The notes: a model not told the origin generated them from the letters alone. A DNA stretch of 64,000 bases from Rutidosis leptorrhynchoides (GCF_046630445.1 NC_092341.1:218424501-218488500), one strand, 5' to 3'; counted from the stretch's first letter, positions 22,338-35,161 are shown. Numbers and translations: made by a program.

Positions 22338-25300
22338 ATGTTTCAGTACTATCTATTTGCGTTTAAAATATTGTGTAATATTAATGTACTCACTATTTAT
22401 TTCTTATATATGAAGTTCAATATGAATTTTGCTGGAATACAACATCAATCAAGTGGTGGAGATCTCTGTATAGCAGACAGTGGAACTACACACACTATAC
22501 TTAAATCCGAGAAATATTTTATTGATCTAAAACCAACGGAAGGAACTATACATACAATATCAGGACCTGCTAACTTGATAAAAGGGATAGGAAAGGCAAA
22601 TTTCATACTACCAAATGGTACAAAATTTTTAATAAATGATGCCTTATTTTCTCCCAAGTCAAGCAGAAATTTATTGAGTTTCTCCGACATATACCTTAAC
22701 GGGTATGATTATCAGTCAGTGACAACAGAAAATGAGAAATATTTAAGTATCACTGACAAGAGTCATGTGGTTGAAAAACTGCCAAGACTTAGTTCTGGAT
22801 TACATTATACACATATAAATGTACCAGAAATACATATGGTAGTTAACGAAAAATATATTGATCCTGGTGTATTCAGTTTATGGCATAACAGATTAGGCCA
22901 TCCAGGATCAACAATGATGAAAAGGATTATTGAATGTACTCATGGACATCCACTAAAGGATAGAAAAATCCATCATGATACAATGGTTCCATGTACATCT
23001 TGCTCTCTTGGAAAATTGATAACTAGACCCTCACCACTTAAGGTTGAGAAAGAATCACCAATGTTTCTTGAAAGAATTCAAGGTGATATATGTGGACCAA
23101 TTCATCCACCATGTGGACCATTTAGATATTTCATGGTTCTAATAGACGCATCTAGCAGATGGTCTCATGTTTGTCTGTTATCAAGCCGTAATGTGGCATT
23201 TGCAAAATTTCTTGCCCAAATTATTAAATTGAGAGCTCATTTTCCTGATTACACCATTAAAAGGGTGAGACTTGATAATGCTGGTGAATTTACATCTCAA
23301 GCATTTAATGACTATTGCATGTCTATAGGAATTGTTGTTGAACATTCTGTTGCTCATGTGCATACACAAAATAGTTTAGCCGAGTCATTGATTAAACGTT
23401 TACAGTTAATCGCTAGACCATTGATAATGAGAACAAAACTCCCTGTATCTATATGGGGTCATGCAATTTTACATGCTGCTGCATTGATTCGCATCAGACC
23501 AAGTGCAAGTCATAAATATTCCCCCCTACAACTTGCTTTTGGTCAAGAGCCAAATATTTCCCATCTTAGAACATTTGGTTGTGCAGTGTATGTTCCAATT
23601 GCGACACCACAACGTACAAAAATGGGTCCTCAAAGGAGGTTGGGAATATATGTTGGATATGAAACATCTTCAATATTAAGGTATATTGAACCTATGACAG
23701 GTGACGTTTTTACAGCACGTTTTGCTGATTGTCATTTTAATGAAACATTGTTCCCTAGATTAGGGGGAGAAATGAAAAATAAAGAAAATGATGTTTCATG
23801 GTGTGAACCTCAATTAAAGTATCTTGATCCTCGCACAAAAGAATGCGAGACAGAAGTTCAAAAGATAATGCATATACAAGAACTTGCAAATCAATTGCCT
23901 GATGCATTTACAGATACAAAAACGGTGACAAAATCATATATACCAGCAGTAAATACTCCAGCTCGAATTGAAATTCCAAAAGCTGGCAATAACGTCACTC
24001 ATGAATCTTTGCCACGTCAGAAACGTGGAAGACCAATCGGTTCAAAGGATAAAAATCCTCGAAAAAGAAAATCAGCTGATAATGAAGTAAAAGAAAGTGT
24101 TCAAGAAGAACCACAAATCAGTACTCCTACTGCAGAGGAGATTGATGATGTCAATACAGAAATTGCAATCAATTATGCATATTCAAAAATATTATGGAAC
24201 CGAAATGAAATGAAAAATCTTGATGAGAAATTTTCATTTAATGTTGCATATGACATCATGAATAATGATGATGATCCAGAACCAACATCTATGGTTGAAT
24301 GTCAAAATAGACATGATTGGGCTCAATGGAAAGAAGCAATACGAGCTGAATTAGAATCACTCAATAAAAGAAAAGTTTTCGGATCCATCATTCTCACTCC
24401 TAAAGATGTGAAACCTGTAGGATACAGATGGATTTTTGTCCGAAAAAGAAATGAAAAAAATGAAGTTACAAGGTATAAAGCTAGACTTGTAGCTCAAGGT
24501 TTTTCTCAAAGACCGGGAATTGATTATGAAGAAACTTATTCTCCTGTTATGGATGCAATTACTTTTAGGTACTTAATCAGTCTGGCAGTTTCTAAAAATT
24601 TAGAAATGCATCTCATGGATGTTGTGACTGCTTATCTATATGGATCACTTGATAGTGATATATATATGAAGATACCTGAAGGATTTAAGGTACCAGAAGC
24701 ATCAAATGCAAAACCCAAAGAAATGTATTCGATTAAATTACAAAGATCTTTATATGGGTTAAAACAATCGGGACGTATGTGGTATAACCGATTAAGTGAT
24801 TACTTGATAAGCAAAGGGTATACAAATAATCTTACTTGCCCTTGTGTTTTCATTAAGAAAACAACATCCGGATATGTGATCATAGCTGTTTATGTTGATG
24901 ATCTTAACATCATAGGTACAAATAAAGAGATCCATGAAGCCATTCAACTTCTAAAGAAAGAATTTGAAATGAAAGATCTCGGAAAAACCAAGTATTGCCT
25001 TGGTTTACAAATTGAGCATATGCCTAATGGTTTACTTGTACATCAAACAACATATACTGAAAAGATTTTGAAACGTTTCAATATGGACAAGGCAAAACCA
25101 TTAAGTACTCCTATGGTTGTTAGATCACTCAATGTTGAAGCTGATCCATTTCGTCCATGTGAAGATCAAGAAGACATTCTTGGACCAGAAGTACCATATC
25201 TTAGTGCAATTGGAGCTCTTATGTATCTTACAAATTGTACAAGACCTGACATTTCTTTTGCAGTTAATTTGTTGGCAAGGTTCAGCTCTGCTCCTACCAA

Positions 25301-25889
25301 AAGACACTGGAATGGGATCAAACACATATTTCGATACCTTCGAGGAACTACTGATTTAGGATTATTTTATTCTAACGAATCAAAACAAGATTTGGTTGGT
25401 TATGCAGATGCAGGTTATTTATCTGATCCACATAAAGCTAAATCTCAAACTGGATATGTATTCCTAAATGGAGGTACTGCAATATCATGGCGTTCTCAAA
25501 AACAAACACTTGTTGCTACATCGTCAAATCATGCCGAAGTGATTGCATTACATGAAGCTACTCGAGAATGTTTTTGGTTGAGATCAATGACACAACTCAT
25601 TACTGATTCTTGTGGACTAGAACGCAATAAAAGTCCAACAACTATCTATGAAGATAATGCAGCTTGCATAGCACAGATGAAAGAAGGGTATATCAAAAGT
25701 GACCGAACAAAACACATACCACCTAGATTCTTCTCATACACTCAAAATCTCATTAAGGACAACCAGATTGAAATGAGATATGTGCAATCTAGCAAAAACT
25801 CTGCTGATCTTTTCACGAAAGCACTTCCAACTGCTATTTTCAGAACACACGTTCATAACATTGGCATGAGACATGTTCAAAAGATGTAA
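22338..25889 (+). mobile_element. Copia pol region (protease, integrase, RT, RNase H)
   Basis: An 1183-residue open frame in Copia order. It has an aspartic protease with DSGTTHTI, a GAG-pre-integrase segment (LWHNRLGHPG) followed by an HHCC-type zinc site, and an integrase core with DNAGEFTSQAF. The RT has YKARLVAQGFSQRPGIDYEE and the YVDD catalytic box, and an RNase H region ends near ADLFTKALP. It is separated from gag by a stop and about 60 bp, so gag and pol are in separate frames. The Copia sublineage is not assigned. Confidence 0.93.
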
Positions 25890-26050
25890 CAGCTGAAGCG
25901 ATGTCTACTTGAGGGGGAGTCAACTCCATGCTGCACTCTTTTTCCCTTAGCTAAAGTTTTTTCCCACTGGGTTTTCTTTAGCAAGGTTTTTAACGAGGCA
26001 GTAATTTATAGTTGATCTTCAACAAAATAAAATTGCTATCCAAGGGGGAG

Positions 26051-26370
26051 TGTTATAATAATAATAATAATATAGATATGGATAGTCAATTTTGGTGTAT
26101 ACATATAGTCAATTTTGGTACACAAAGTATGTATTTTTATATTGAGATTTTAGGCTATAAATACTCATGAATGCAAGCATTAAACTTGCACCATTTCTCA
26201 CACTTACAAAGTGTTTCTTTCTTTCTCTCCATTATCATCTTTGTTCTTACACTTCATTATTAGTATTCTAAATCAAGAATCAAACCACTAAAGGTAGTTA
26301 TAAGCCTACTGAATTATAACATCAAGAATCAAACCACTAAAGGTAGTTATAAGCCTACTGAATTATAACA
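26051..26370 (+). repeat. 3' LTR of Copia element
   Basis: 320 bp, nearly identical to the 5' LTR, preceded by a purine tract and followed by target duplication ATATA. Confidence 0.95.
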
Positions 26371-26406
26371 ATATATTTGTAAACATGTTTTTCTTATTGG
26401 ACAATG

Positions 26407-26670
26407 TTTCTTTTCTTTTTTTAACACCACTTCAAGATCACTCCAGGGTGATTAAATCACGTATGCGTTCATCTCTCGCAGTTGCATAACTCGCCCTCAA
26501 CTGCTGCCCAGGAAGAAACCCGACCCAATCCGAGAGTATTGGCGTTAAAACTCTCCTCCCCCGGCCCATTGCTCCGCAACTCGATGTTGCACTTTACGGG
26601 AATCGAACCCCTTACTTCTCGCTAAAAGAAACAGACTACTATCACATGAGCTACAACACAAGAACACATT
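26407..26670 (-). mobile_element. tRNA-derived SINE
   Basis: Minus-strand A-box-like GTAGCTCATGTGATAG and perfect B box GGTTCGATTCC, spaced as in a tRNA-type pol III promoter. A tRNA-unrelated body follows and ends in an A-rich tail (T-run 26407-26422 on the plus strand). About 260 bp long, a usual plant SINE size. No clear target duplication was seen. Confidence 0.75.
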
Positions 26671-27042
26671 TTAGCTGCATTCAACATCTTACTGTATTGT
26701 TTTCTCTTTAGAACTGTTGTACTTTCTTTATAAGTTTTACAATAGTTTTCTCTGTGTTCAATAATATCAGTAGATTAGGACACCTAAACGACCCCTTCAG
26801 TCAAAGCTGACGCACATAAAAGAAAACGACCACAAAATTTGGGTCCACAGAGTACAAATCCTACTCCTTACTGGTTTGGTAGCTGCCATTGAATTTCAAG
26901 GTAGAGAAATCAAGCCCGATGTCCAAACAACCTCATAATTTGTCAAGCTAATAATACAAAAAGTGCTAAAAAAAAAAATCTACATATTCCTCAATGAAGA
27001 GGAATAAATACTAATATGGATTAACATTTTAACATACTATAA

Positions 27043-27043
<1 letters not shown>
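26671..27043. other. intergenic DNA
   Basis: AT-rich DNA downstream of the HMGA-like gene. I see no gene, RNA or repeat boundary in it. Confidence 0.5.

Positions 27044-27103
<60 letters not shown>
27044..27103. repeat. (ATT)n microsatellite
   Basis: About 20 ATT units, uninterrupted, roughly 230 bp past the stop codon of the HMGA-like gene. Confidence 0.95.
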
Positions 27104-27105
<2 letters not shown>

Positions 27106-27332
27106 CTTTGTTTAACTTGAAATCACATCATTAACCATTGAACAGAAGTTAATAAAACACATCCAAATAAAACATCTAATAACCATTTTAATAAAACTAG
27201 AACTAAACAACATGAATACATTCACTCATAATCATAAATATACATATAGCCAACTCTCTAGCCTACAAATACATCAACCATACACAACCAAACCCTAAAA
27301 CACATGACCCAAATAACCACTTCAACCCAAAC

Positions 27333-27916
27333 TCAAATAGCTTCAACACCACCGAACTCTGGCTGCACCTTGCGAGGCCTCCCTCTTCCCCTACCACTTC
27401 CACTTTGACCCGAAACCTTAACCTTCTTAGGCTCCGAAGGCGTATTCGGGTCCTTTTTCGGGCGCCCTCTTCCTCTCTTAACCTCCGAACCAGACTCACC
27501 CTGAACCAACACTTCTTTTAGGGTCTCAACAGCATTTGGATCCTTAGCTTTTGGTGGACGACCTCTACCACGTTTCAACAAAGGGGTATTCGGGTCGGGT
27601 CGCATATAGTTGTTTTTCACAAACACAAGTTCACCACTTTCTTTTAAATTGTTCAAGTGTTGAGTTAATAAAGCTATATGACCAGCTGGTAAGACTCCAT
27701 ATGTTGATTCCATAAAGTTGGATATTGATGATTTGTTTAAACCTTCTTTCTGTTTCAAACCATCAATTGCTGCAAATATCATCTACAAACACAAAATAAA
27801 AAAAGGTTCAAGATTTAAATCCAAGAATTAAAAAGATAAAAAGTAAGGATTTTTATTAAAATTACCTGAGGATATGGGGGAAGTGAAGTGGGTTTGCTAA
27901 CTTGTTCTGTACCCAT
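27333..27916 (-). CDS. HMGA/HMG-Y-like protein: linker-histone domain plus three AT-hooks
   Basis: Two exons, 27866-27916 and 27333-27782, joined by an 83-bp GT-AG intron, give 166 residues. Exon 1 encodes MGTEQVSKPTSLPPYPQ, the usual N-terminus of plant HMG-I/Y proteins, and this fixes the start. Residues about 12-80 form a linker-histone H1/H5-type winged helix (MIFAAIDGLKQKEGLNKSSI, LPAGHIALLTQHLNNLKESG, ELVFVKNNYM). AT-hooks with the RGRP core lie at about 87-95, 119-127 and 147-155. Such nuclear proteins bind the minor groove of AT-rich DNA and bend or open chromatin at promoters. Plant relatives I recall often have four hooks; three are seen here, within family variation. The gene looks intact. 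Its upstream side is free of transposon ends for about 340 bp. Confidence 0.92.
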
Positions 27917-28254
27917 TTGAGAAACACAAAAACAAGATTGATGTTGTGAGATGTCAGCTTCAAAGTAAGTGTTGGTGTAGGGGTTATCTTATGAAGACAA
28001 ATTTAGGACTGTTTTTGTTTGATACAAGAAATCAACGGTTGAAATTAAGAGTAGGGTATTGAGTGGACGGTTGATGAGTTTGTGAGGAAGGAGCGTTCAC
28101 GCGGATTGATGAGGTGGATGGATGTATTTTATGGAAGTGTTTTTGTTGTAGGATGTGTCCTTTACAATTCTTTATTCTTTCATATCCTTTCCTTTAAAAG
28201 AATAAAAGAGAAGAAGTGACTAGAAATGATACGAAAAAAATGGATGTTTTCAAT
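27917..28254 (-). promoter_or_regulatory. upstream region of the HMGA-like gene
   Basis: About 340 bp between the start codon and the nearest MITE, presumably 5' UTR and core promoter. I see no unambiguous TATA box or named element. Confidence 0.35.
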
Positions 28255-28257
28255 TTA

Positions 28258-28566
28258 GGGTGTGTTTGACAGAGGAGCTTATGAAAGTTTATGAGAGCTT
28301 ATGAAAGATTAGGCTTATGATTTTAATAAGTTTCAAGTAATAAATTTTGTTTAGTAGACATAAAAATTAGAGCTTATGAAAATCATAAGTTTATGAAAAA
28401 AATAAAGCTTATGAATTGAAAAATTAGCTTCAGCTAATTTACCAAACACTTGTAGAAAATAATAAGCTTCAGCTACCAATTTCAAAAATAAATTCCAACT
28501 TCGGCTCTAAGTTCATAAGCTCCAGCTAAAAACTTCAGTTCCAGCTAGTTTCATCCAAATACACCC
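28258..28566. mobile_element. Tourist-like (PIF/Harbinger) MITE
   Basis: 309 bp bounded by TTA on both sides (28255-28257, 28567-28569). Inverted termini are GGGTGTGTTTGACAG and, reversed, GGGTGTATTTGGATG. Subterminal repeats of GAGCTTATGAAAG and its complement pack the interior. There is no ORF. It lies just upstream of the HMGA-like gene. Confidence 0.8.
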
Positions 28567-28822
28567 TTAAATGGTAGAGTGAGAGAAAAGCAGTCACAAA
28601 TTTTTCACTTATTTTTTTTCCTTGAAAAATGTTAAGAATAATAGAAAAATTATTTCTCTATGTTTATCTATTTTCTTTTCAAACTAAAACTTCGAATTAA
28701 ACAATTCAACATTTTTTTTGTCATACTCTGATTTCTGAGGAAATAAAAGAGGTGATTAAGATTTTGATTGAAAAAGAATAGAATATATATACTGTATTAT
28801 TATTTTCGAGTAAGAAAGAAAA

Positions 28823-30223
28823 GGGAAAATTGATTGAAAATGCATCGAACTTTCACTATATTCCTATTATATGCATCTAACTTTCATATCTTCTATTGTA
28901 TGCGTTGAACTTCCTAAATTTTTTTATTGTATGCATGAAGTAACTTGAAGTAACTTGTATATTAGGTAACCGGTTTATATGTATAAATAATTACTAAAAT
29001 AGTCCTTTTAATTTGGATTTTTTTTTTTTTTATTTTGTTCCTAAACTTTAACTTCATAACAAATTCATCCCACAATCATAAATCATAAATTTATATTTAT
29101 ATTATATTGTATAAATATAGATATAGATATAGATAAAAACATTACTCCGTAAGTAATTAATTTTAGAACAACTATTCAATCCAATTCCTTCAATTCAAAT
29201 TGGTTTCATTTGCAAAAACTAAAACTCTCCATCTCTTTTTTAAGCATATTCTTCACATCACCACAATCATTAGTTCAATTACGTAACATCTAGGGTTTTA
29301 TTTCACGCGATTCCTTTCAAGCGTCGTCGCTTGCATTCTGGTCACCAGACTTTTTAGATAAAATTATGTATAACATAATAATGGAGGTTAGTGTTGATTG
29401 ATTTTAGTTAAAGTTAATTGATTGTGTTAATTAATTAGGTCAATTTGATGAAAACAACTTAACTATCCATCTGGGTTCTACCATCGATGAAAACACGGAA
29501 TCTCGTTAAATAATAATTATAACTCCGATCAATCTAATATCATTTATCTTTGATTGAAAACAAGTCGAATAGAGAAGTTTCAATTTTGGATCTGCGAGTT
29601 GAAGAGATGAAAAGATGAAACCAGATCGTGTTTATATTAAATTTGTTTATCGATTTGGTTCAGATCTGGTTATATTGAAGAACACGAACACAAAATTTGT
29701 TCAGTATCGATTTGTTCATATATGGTTATCGATTTGTTAGAGCTGCTTTGATGATAATGATGATGATGGAGAAGTTTAAAATAACATACATATAAGGTCT
29801 GTAGCATTTTTTTATCACGAAGTAATGTATACATTTTAGATTTAGATTTGTAGTATTCTTTATCATGAATTAATGTTTTGATAAAGTTATTGTTTAGCTT
29901 TTATAAAAGTAATCTGTTAGCGAGTTCGTAGTTTTACTAAATTATCAAGCTAAGTATTAATGTTTTAACATAGTTATAGAACATGATGGACTAATGGCGT
30001 CAAAAATAAATATTAATGACTAGCATTCAATAGTTGAGGGATCAATGATGTAATATTGTATATATAAAAAATTGAGGTGACTTGAAGTTTATCTGCTATA
30101 ACAGGTTAAATACATACAATAGAACAACTTAAAAAGTTAAATGCATATAATAGGAGATCTGAAAGTTGAATGCATATAATAGGAATAAGGTGAAAGTTCC
30201 ATGCATTTTCAATCAATTTTTCC
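28823..30223. mobile_element. non-autonomous Mutator-like element (MULE)
   Basis: A 1401-bp element with matching 9-bp target duplications GAAAGAAAA (28814-28822, 30224-30232). The terminal inverted repeats start GGGAAAATTGATTGAAAATG and continue, imperfectly, for about 150 bp through repeated TATGCAT...AACTTTCA motifs. No transposase ORF is present. The interior (about 29140-29800) is less AT-rich and could include captured sequence (for example near TTTCAAGCGTCGTCGCTTGC), which I cannot assign. Confidence 0.82.
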
Positions 30224-30504
30224 GAAAGAAAATGATATGTGTTCTTGAAAGGAAGAAGAATTTGCAATTTTACATATTATTATCAGTCAAAAAGTTATAA
30301 TTAAGATCAGATGATAACAAAACTAGTTCAAAAAAATGAGCACAATTATATACAACAAAAATATACCATACGTACAATTTTTTCTTTAAAAAGCAAACAA
30401 GTGACGTTACTACTTCTACATACAGTAATTACGATTTTTTTTTTTTAATAGTAATTTTTTTTAGCATACTTGCAAAAATAGAAAAAGTAAATTTATTTTT
30501 TGGA

Positions 30505-30625
30505 CAAAAATGGTAAAATCGAAGTTTGAAACTTCGGTTTTGGTGGACCCGAAGTTTCAAAATTCGGTTTTTGTGCTTTTTGACCATGTACCTCAAATCC
30601 GAAGTTTCAAACTTCGGATTTGCTT
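30505..30625. repeat. cluster of three short CGAAGTTT...AAACTTCG palindromes
   Basis: Three near-palindromes of the form CCGAAGTTTCAAACTTCGG lie at about 30518-30535, 30549-30567 and 30599-30618. No gene around them. They could be part of a foldback element whose ends I cannot place. Confidence 0.65.
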
Positions 30626-30639
30626 CTTTTTTTTTTATT

Positions 30640-31579
30640 ACCCTATGCACATTTTCAAAATCCCTTGTGTCATAAATGGAGTATACTACCTATTATTTAT
30701 TTCATTGTTATGGACCCACTATCTTTTTCCTCCACCATGTTAATTTTTCATATTGTCTCTTATTTTCAATTTTTTCATATTCACTCCCAAATTTATTTTA
30801 CACCCTTATAACTTTCTTTCTTGACTATTTTGCTCCGCTGGTCCTTCAATTATACACGAAATTGCAATCCGAGTCCCTTAAGTTTTTTTTGGTTTTTCGA
30901 GTCCTTAAAATTGTAATATTTTGCAATCCGAGACCCTCCGTCTAAATTCCGTTAAAAATGTCCGTTAACCCTTGACATGTGCCTTACATGTGAGGGTAAT
31001 TTCGTCATTTTAACCTTCATCTTTAACCTAGCATCTATTTACTATCTATGTCTCTGAAAAGCAAAATTTAAACCCATCTCATATCCATGAGTTAACCCAC
31101 AAAAACCAAACTCATTTTGTATTTCCGTTCAAAATTAAATAGGTGAAATCAAACCCATTTCACATATTTCAAACCCAAAAAGTTGGAATCATGAATCAAG
31201 AATCAAACCCAGAAAGTTGTGCGTTCATTATCGTGAGGTTATAAATTCAAACGAAATTTAGTCTCATGATCCTTAACATCTATTGGATCTTCTTCAATCA
31301 TCAGATTTTAATTTTGAAGTTGAGATTCATAGCAAGTCAGATCGTGTTCGTCATTATACAAAAAACGTCAACTGATTTGAGGTTCGGATCGATCCAGAAA
31401 CATTTGAAGAATTCTGAAAATGTGGATATGTTCATTATGTGTTCGTGAATGTGTCTGAAATTTTTTAGATCTTAACTCGAAGAATCAATCGTGAATTTCG
31501 GAGTCAAAGTTCATAGAAAAAGTCAACTGTTTCTACAGTGAATCGAATTAGATGATTACATGTTATTTCAGGTTAATCC
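30640..31579. other. intergenic repeat-like DNA
   Basis: No gene. About 30830-31030 resembles terminal regions of plant MULE/CACTA elements (TTGCAATCCGAGTCCCTTAAG, CTTGACATGTGCCTTACATG, GGGTAATTTCGTC), but no partner end was found. The rest is AT-rich unassigned DNA. Confidence 0.4.
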
Positions 31580-33158
31580 GTGTTGAAAAATCGTGTGTAC
31601 TTTTAACAATTCAGATTAACGCAGCGGATAGTTAAAATAATAATCTTTTATAATTTTATGAACAAAATTTAACAAGATTAAATTTTCACTTATTTAATGA
31701 AACATACACATGATTAACGATCCCAAAAATCCAGTTACACCATTAATAATTGTCAAAATATGTAATTCACAAAGTGAGTAAACGATATACCTTTCTTGAA
31801 GAAACTGGTTGAAGGAGAGAAACCTACTATCAAAAATATGACCGTCTCTTAGGATAGTCCACACTACACTTCAAACAACGTCAATAGATGCTAGTCCAAA
31901 CCCAAGTAATAATTAATCAACCTTTGATTAATATTATGGACTCAAAATGATACTCCATATGAAACAATGTTATTTTTCTTACTTACTCTCTTTTCAATTC
32001 TCTCATCCATATATATAATATGAAGTAAAGTGAAGTGAATCAAAAATTTAGATCACGGATATATTTTCCTTTATAAGACAAACAACTTTTTCAAAACAAA
32101 GATATTGAAATAAAAATAAGATACGGAGTGTTAAATTCATTAAACGATAAAGTCGTATTTCTCAAATACTTTAGGAGTATGTTATGTAACTTATAATTAA
32201 TAATTTCTATCATGTCGCTTTCATATGAATAGTAAATTAATTAATTTCGTTTCATTTACTATTCATATGAATAGTAAATGAATTAATTTCGATTTACTAT
32301 TTTGTTACTTGAGTAATATATATATATACATCATATATATATTTTATTTGACGTCTCGGTGTATATGTGTGTGACCCCAAAGGCTCAAATGAAGTTGGCC
32401 ATATAGTTATATGTTGTACCTTGCACATTAATCATACAGACTCCCACTTGTGCATGGCACAATACCAAGTAACTATACAAACAATGGTAAGCGTCTAGCA
32501 ACACGTCATTGTCCCCAAATTCATGTGAGGGTAGTTTCTCGAAACTGTTTATAGTAAGTTTTAAATGTCATTCGTCCTTTTGTTTCAGATACTTTAGTTA
32601 AACTTGAGATATAGATCATCGGTCATTCTCATTTGTTTAACAATTTTGTTTCTCGATTTTGGATCTGAATTAGATCACCAAATTAATTAAGTATCATCTT
32701 AATTACATCTGGGTGCGGCCACACAAATATCTTATTCATTCATCGAGGAGCTCATAAAGTATCTAACTCCAAATATTTTAGAGGAACAAATCCTATATTG
32801 CATACACGTGTCTATCACGAGCTTTACATTATACCCAATAATGGCCTTTATAACAGTCTTATTCAGGACAGCGTTTAACCATATCAAAGTACAATGCTAC
32901 ACTCATCAAGACGGGCGTGCATCTCAAGTCTAAGGACACAAAGACATAATTACTAAAAGATTCACTACTGACTACGATCCATGTAGTGACATCTCATGGT
33001 TGGGTCATTTCAATATTCATCATCAATGAATACATATGAATTTTGGTCTCAACAAGTTAACTATTCATCATCAATGAATATAACCAAAATTTCACATTAA
33101 TCTTAATTCATGTTATTCCCATAACATGACCGATTATGGAGATTTTGAATAATCAACA
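31580..33158 (-). mobile_element. probable 3' LTR/terminal part of a Copia element (left piece)
   Basis: Begins TGTTG and ends AATCAACA, immediately before the target duplication of the Athila insertion. Because that duplication shows 33159 and 62478 were adjacent, and Copia RT/RNase H on the minus strand lies to the right of 62478, this 1.6 kb segment is where the 3' LTR of that Copia element is expected. No second LTR is in the window to confirm it. Old and broken. Confidence 0.5.
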
Positions 33159-33163
33159 ATTAT

Positions 33164-35161
33164 TGATGTTATGCGAGGTGTATATAAAATAGCTTTATAT
33201 TTTAGCAGGAAATACTATTAAATACGATACAATTTTACACAAGATATTTATTTATTTAGAGAATGGATATACTTAAACCTTGCTACAACACTTATAGGCA
33301 GTGTACCTAATCGTACAGTAGTGTAGTTTTTAGTAAGTCCGGTTCGTTTCACAGGGAAAATCTTTAAACAAAGCTTAACGCTATATTAGTTTACTTTTGT
33401 AAAAATACAAATATATATATATAAGTAATATTATTATTATAAAGGGGGGGTTTTACCGTTTAATGACCGGTTTGTCGATTTTAAAACTTTAGTCGCAGTT
33501 AAAACCAAATGTAAAATAATAAATAAATACAAGACTTAATTTAAAGCGTAAAGTAAATAACGATAATGAAATTGCGAATAATAAAAGTGCGATAAAATAA
33601 ACTTGCGATAATTAAAAAGTACGATAATTAAAAGTGCAATTAAATACAATAACAATAAAAATGCGATAATTAGAAGTGCAATTAAATATAAAATAAAGGA
33701 AATTAAATATGAAATAAAAGAATTATGCTTATTTAAACTTCCGTAACCATGATGTTTGACGTGTTGATTTTAGTTTTATGCCCATGGGTTAATTGTCCTT
33801 TGTCCTGGATTATTTAATATGTCCGTCTGGTTTTTGTCCATAACAGTCCATCAGTCATAAATATAAAGTGCGAGTGTCCTCGTCAAATTATCCTTATACC
33901 CGAAGTCAAATATTCCAACTAATTGGGGACTTAAACTGTAACAAGGTTTTATTACTTTGTTTAATAATTACACCAGGATGTCGACTGAGTGTAACCCAAG
34001 GTTTTAATACTTTGTTAACAATTAGGCCAAGTGTCCTTGTACATAATTTCACCCCTGTTTTAATAATTCTAGTGGCTATTAATCCATTCCCGTGTCCGGT
34101 TAAATGAACGATTATTCGTACATATAAATACCCCGCCCATCGTGTCCGATCGAGTGTATATGGTAATTTATAGGGACGCCCAATTGTAAATCTTTATATT
34201 AACATTAACAAACTATCATTTAGTTAAACAAATATAAAGCCCATTAATAGCCCATAGTCTAATTTCCACAAGTGTCGTTCTTTTGTCCAAACCCCAATTA
34301 TGGTACAAAGCCCAATTACCCAATTTTAGTAATTAGCCCAACATCATGATTACTTCAGATTAAATAAGCATAATAATAACTTAGCTACGAGACATTAAAT
34401 TACAAAGGTTGAACATAACTTACAATGATTAAAAATAGTGTAGCGTTACACGGACAGAATTTCGACTTACACCCTTACAACTTTCGCTAACATACCCTTA
34501 TTATTAGGATTAAAATTAAAATTAAAATTAAAATTAAAATATAAATATAAATATATACGTTTAGATAGATGGATGGATATATATTATGTGGTTTTTGCGA
34601 TCAGAATTCGTTTCATTTTATAGGGAGTTTCAGTTTTTGGGGCTCCGCGACTTGCGGCAACTTTTGCCTTCAAACTCCGCGAGTCGCGGAGTTTGTAATT
34701 ACAGCTCACTCCATTTTGGCTCTTTGTTTACCGACGGTTTATTTTATAAATATAATATATATATATAATTAATATAATTAATTATATATTATATTATATT
34801 TATATACATAGTTAACTTGTAATTTTTAGTCCGTTGCGTCGAGCGTTGAGAGTTGACTCTAGTCCCGGTTCCGGATTTTCGAACGTCCTTGCGTACAATT
34901 TAATATCTTGTACTTTGCGTTTTGAATCTTGTACTCTTGTAATTTCGAGACGTTTCTTATCAATAATTGGAACCTCTTTGATTGTCTTTTGTACTTTTGA
35001 GCTTTTTGGTCGTTTGCGTCTTCAATTCGTCGAATCTGTCTTTTGTCTTCACCTTTTATTATTTAAACGAATATCACTTTTAAATAGAACAATTGCAACT
35101 AAAAGCTTGTCTTTCTTGAGGAATAATGCTATGAAATATATGTTCGTTTTTAGCATTATCA
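33164..35161 (-). repeat. 3' LTR of the Athila-type element
   Basis: 1998-bp direct repeat of 60488-62477. It holds a GC-rich palindrome pair (34642-34694), a short (AAAATT)n run near 34510-34545 that differs in unit number from the other LTR, and a TA-rich tract near 34745-34800. Confidence 0.95.

Larger units (their letters stand above)
20536..26370 (+). mobile_element. complete-looking young Ty1/Copia element
   Basis: The 320-bp LTRs (20536-20855, 26051-26370) start TGTTA and end AACA, differ by eye at one base, and are flanked by ATATA target duplications. A GTTATCAGCACGA segment, the known internal-type Met-tRNA primer site of Copia elements, follows the 5' LTR. AAGGGGGAG precedes the 3' LTR. 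A separate gag frame (21240-22274) and a pol frame (22338-25889) both look open. It looks whole. One LTR difference in 320 bp suggests an insertion very roughly 0.1 Myr old or younger. Confidence 0.95.

Noticed and set aside
26407-26670. A tRNA gene
   Set aside because: Although A- and B-box motifs are present, no cloverleaf or anticodon arm can be drawn, and the A-rich tail and size fit a SINE.
33868-34107. Open frame repeated at 61190-61429
   Set aside because: Both copies are in the Athila LTRs; the duplication is explained by the LTRs and no domain is visible.
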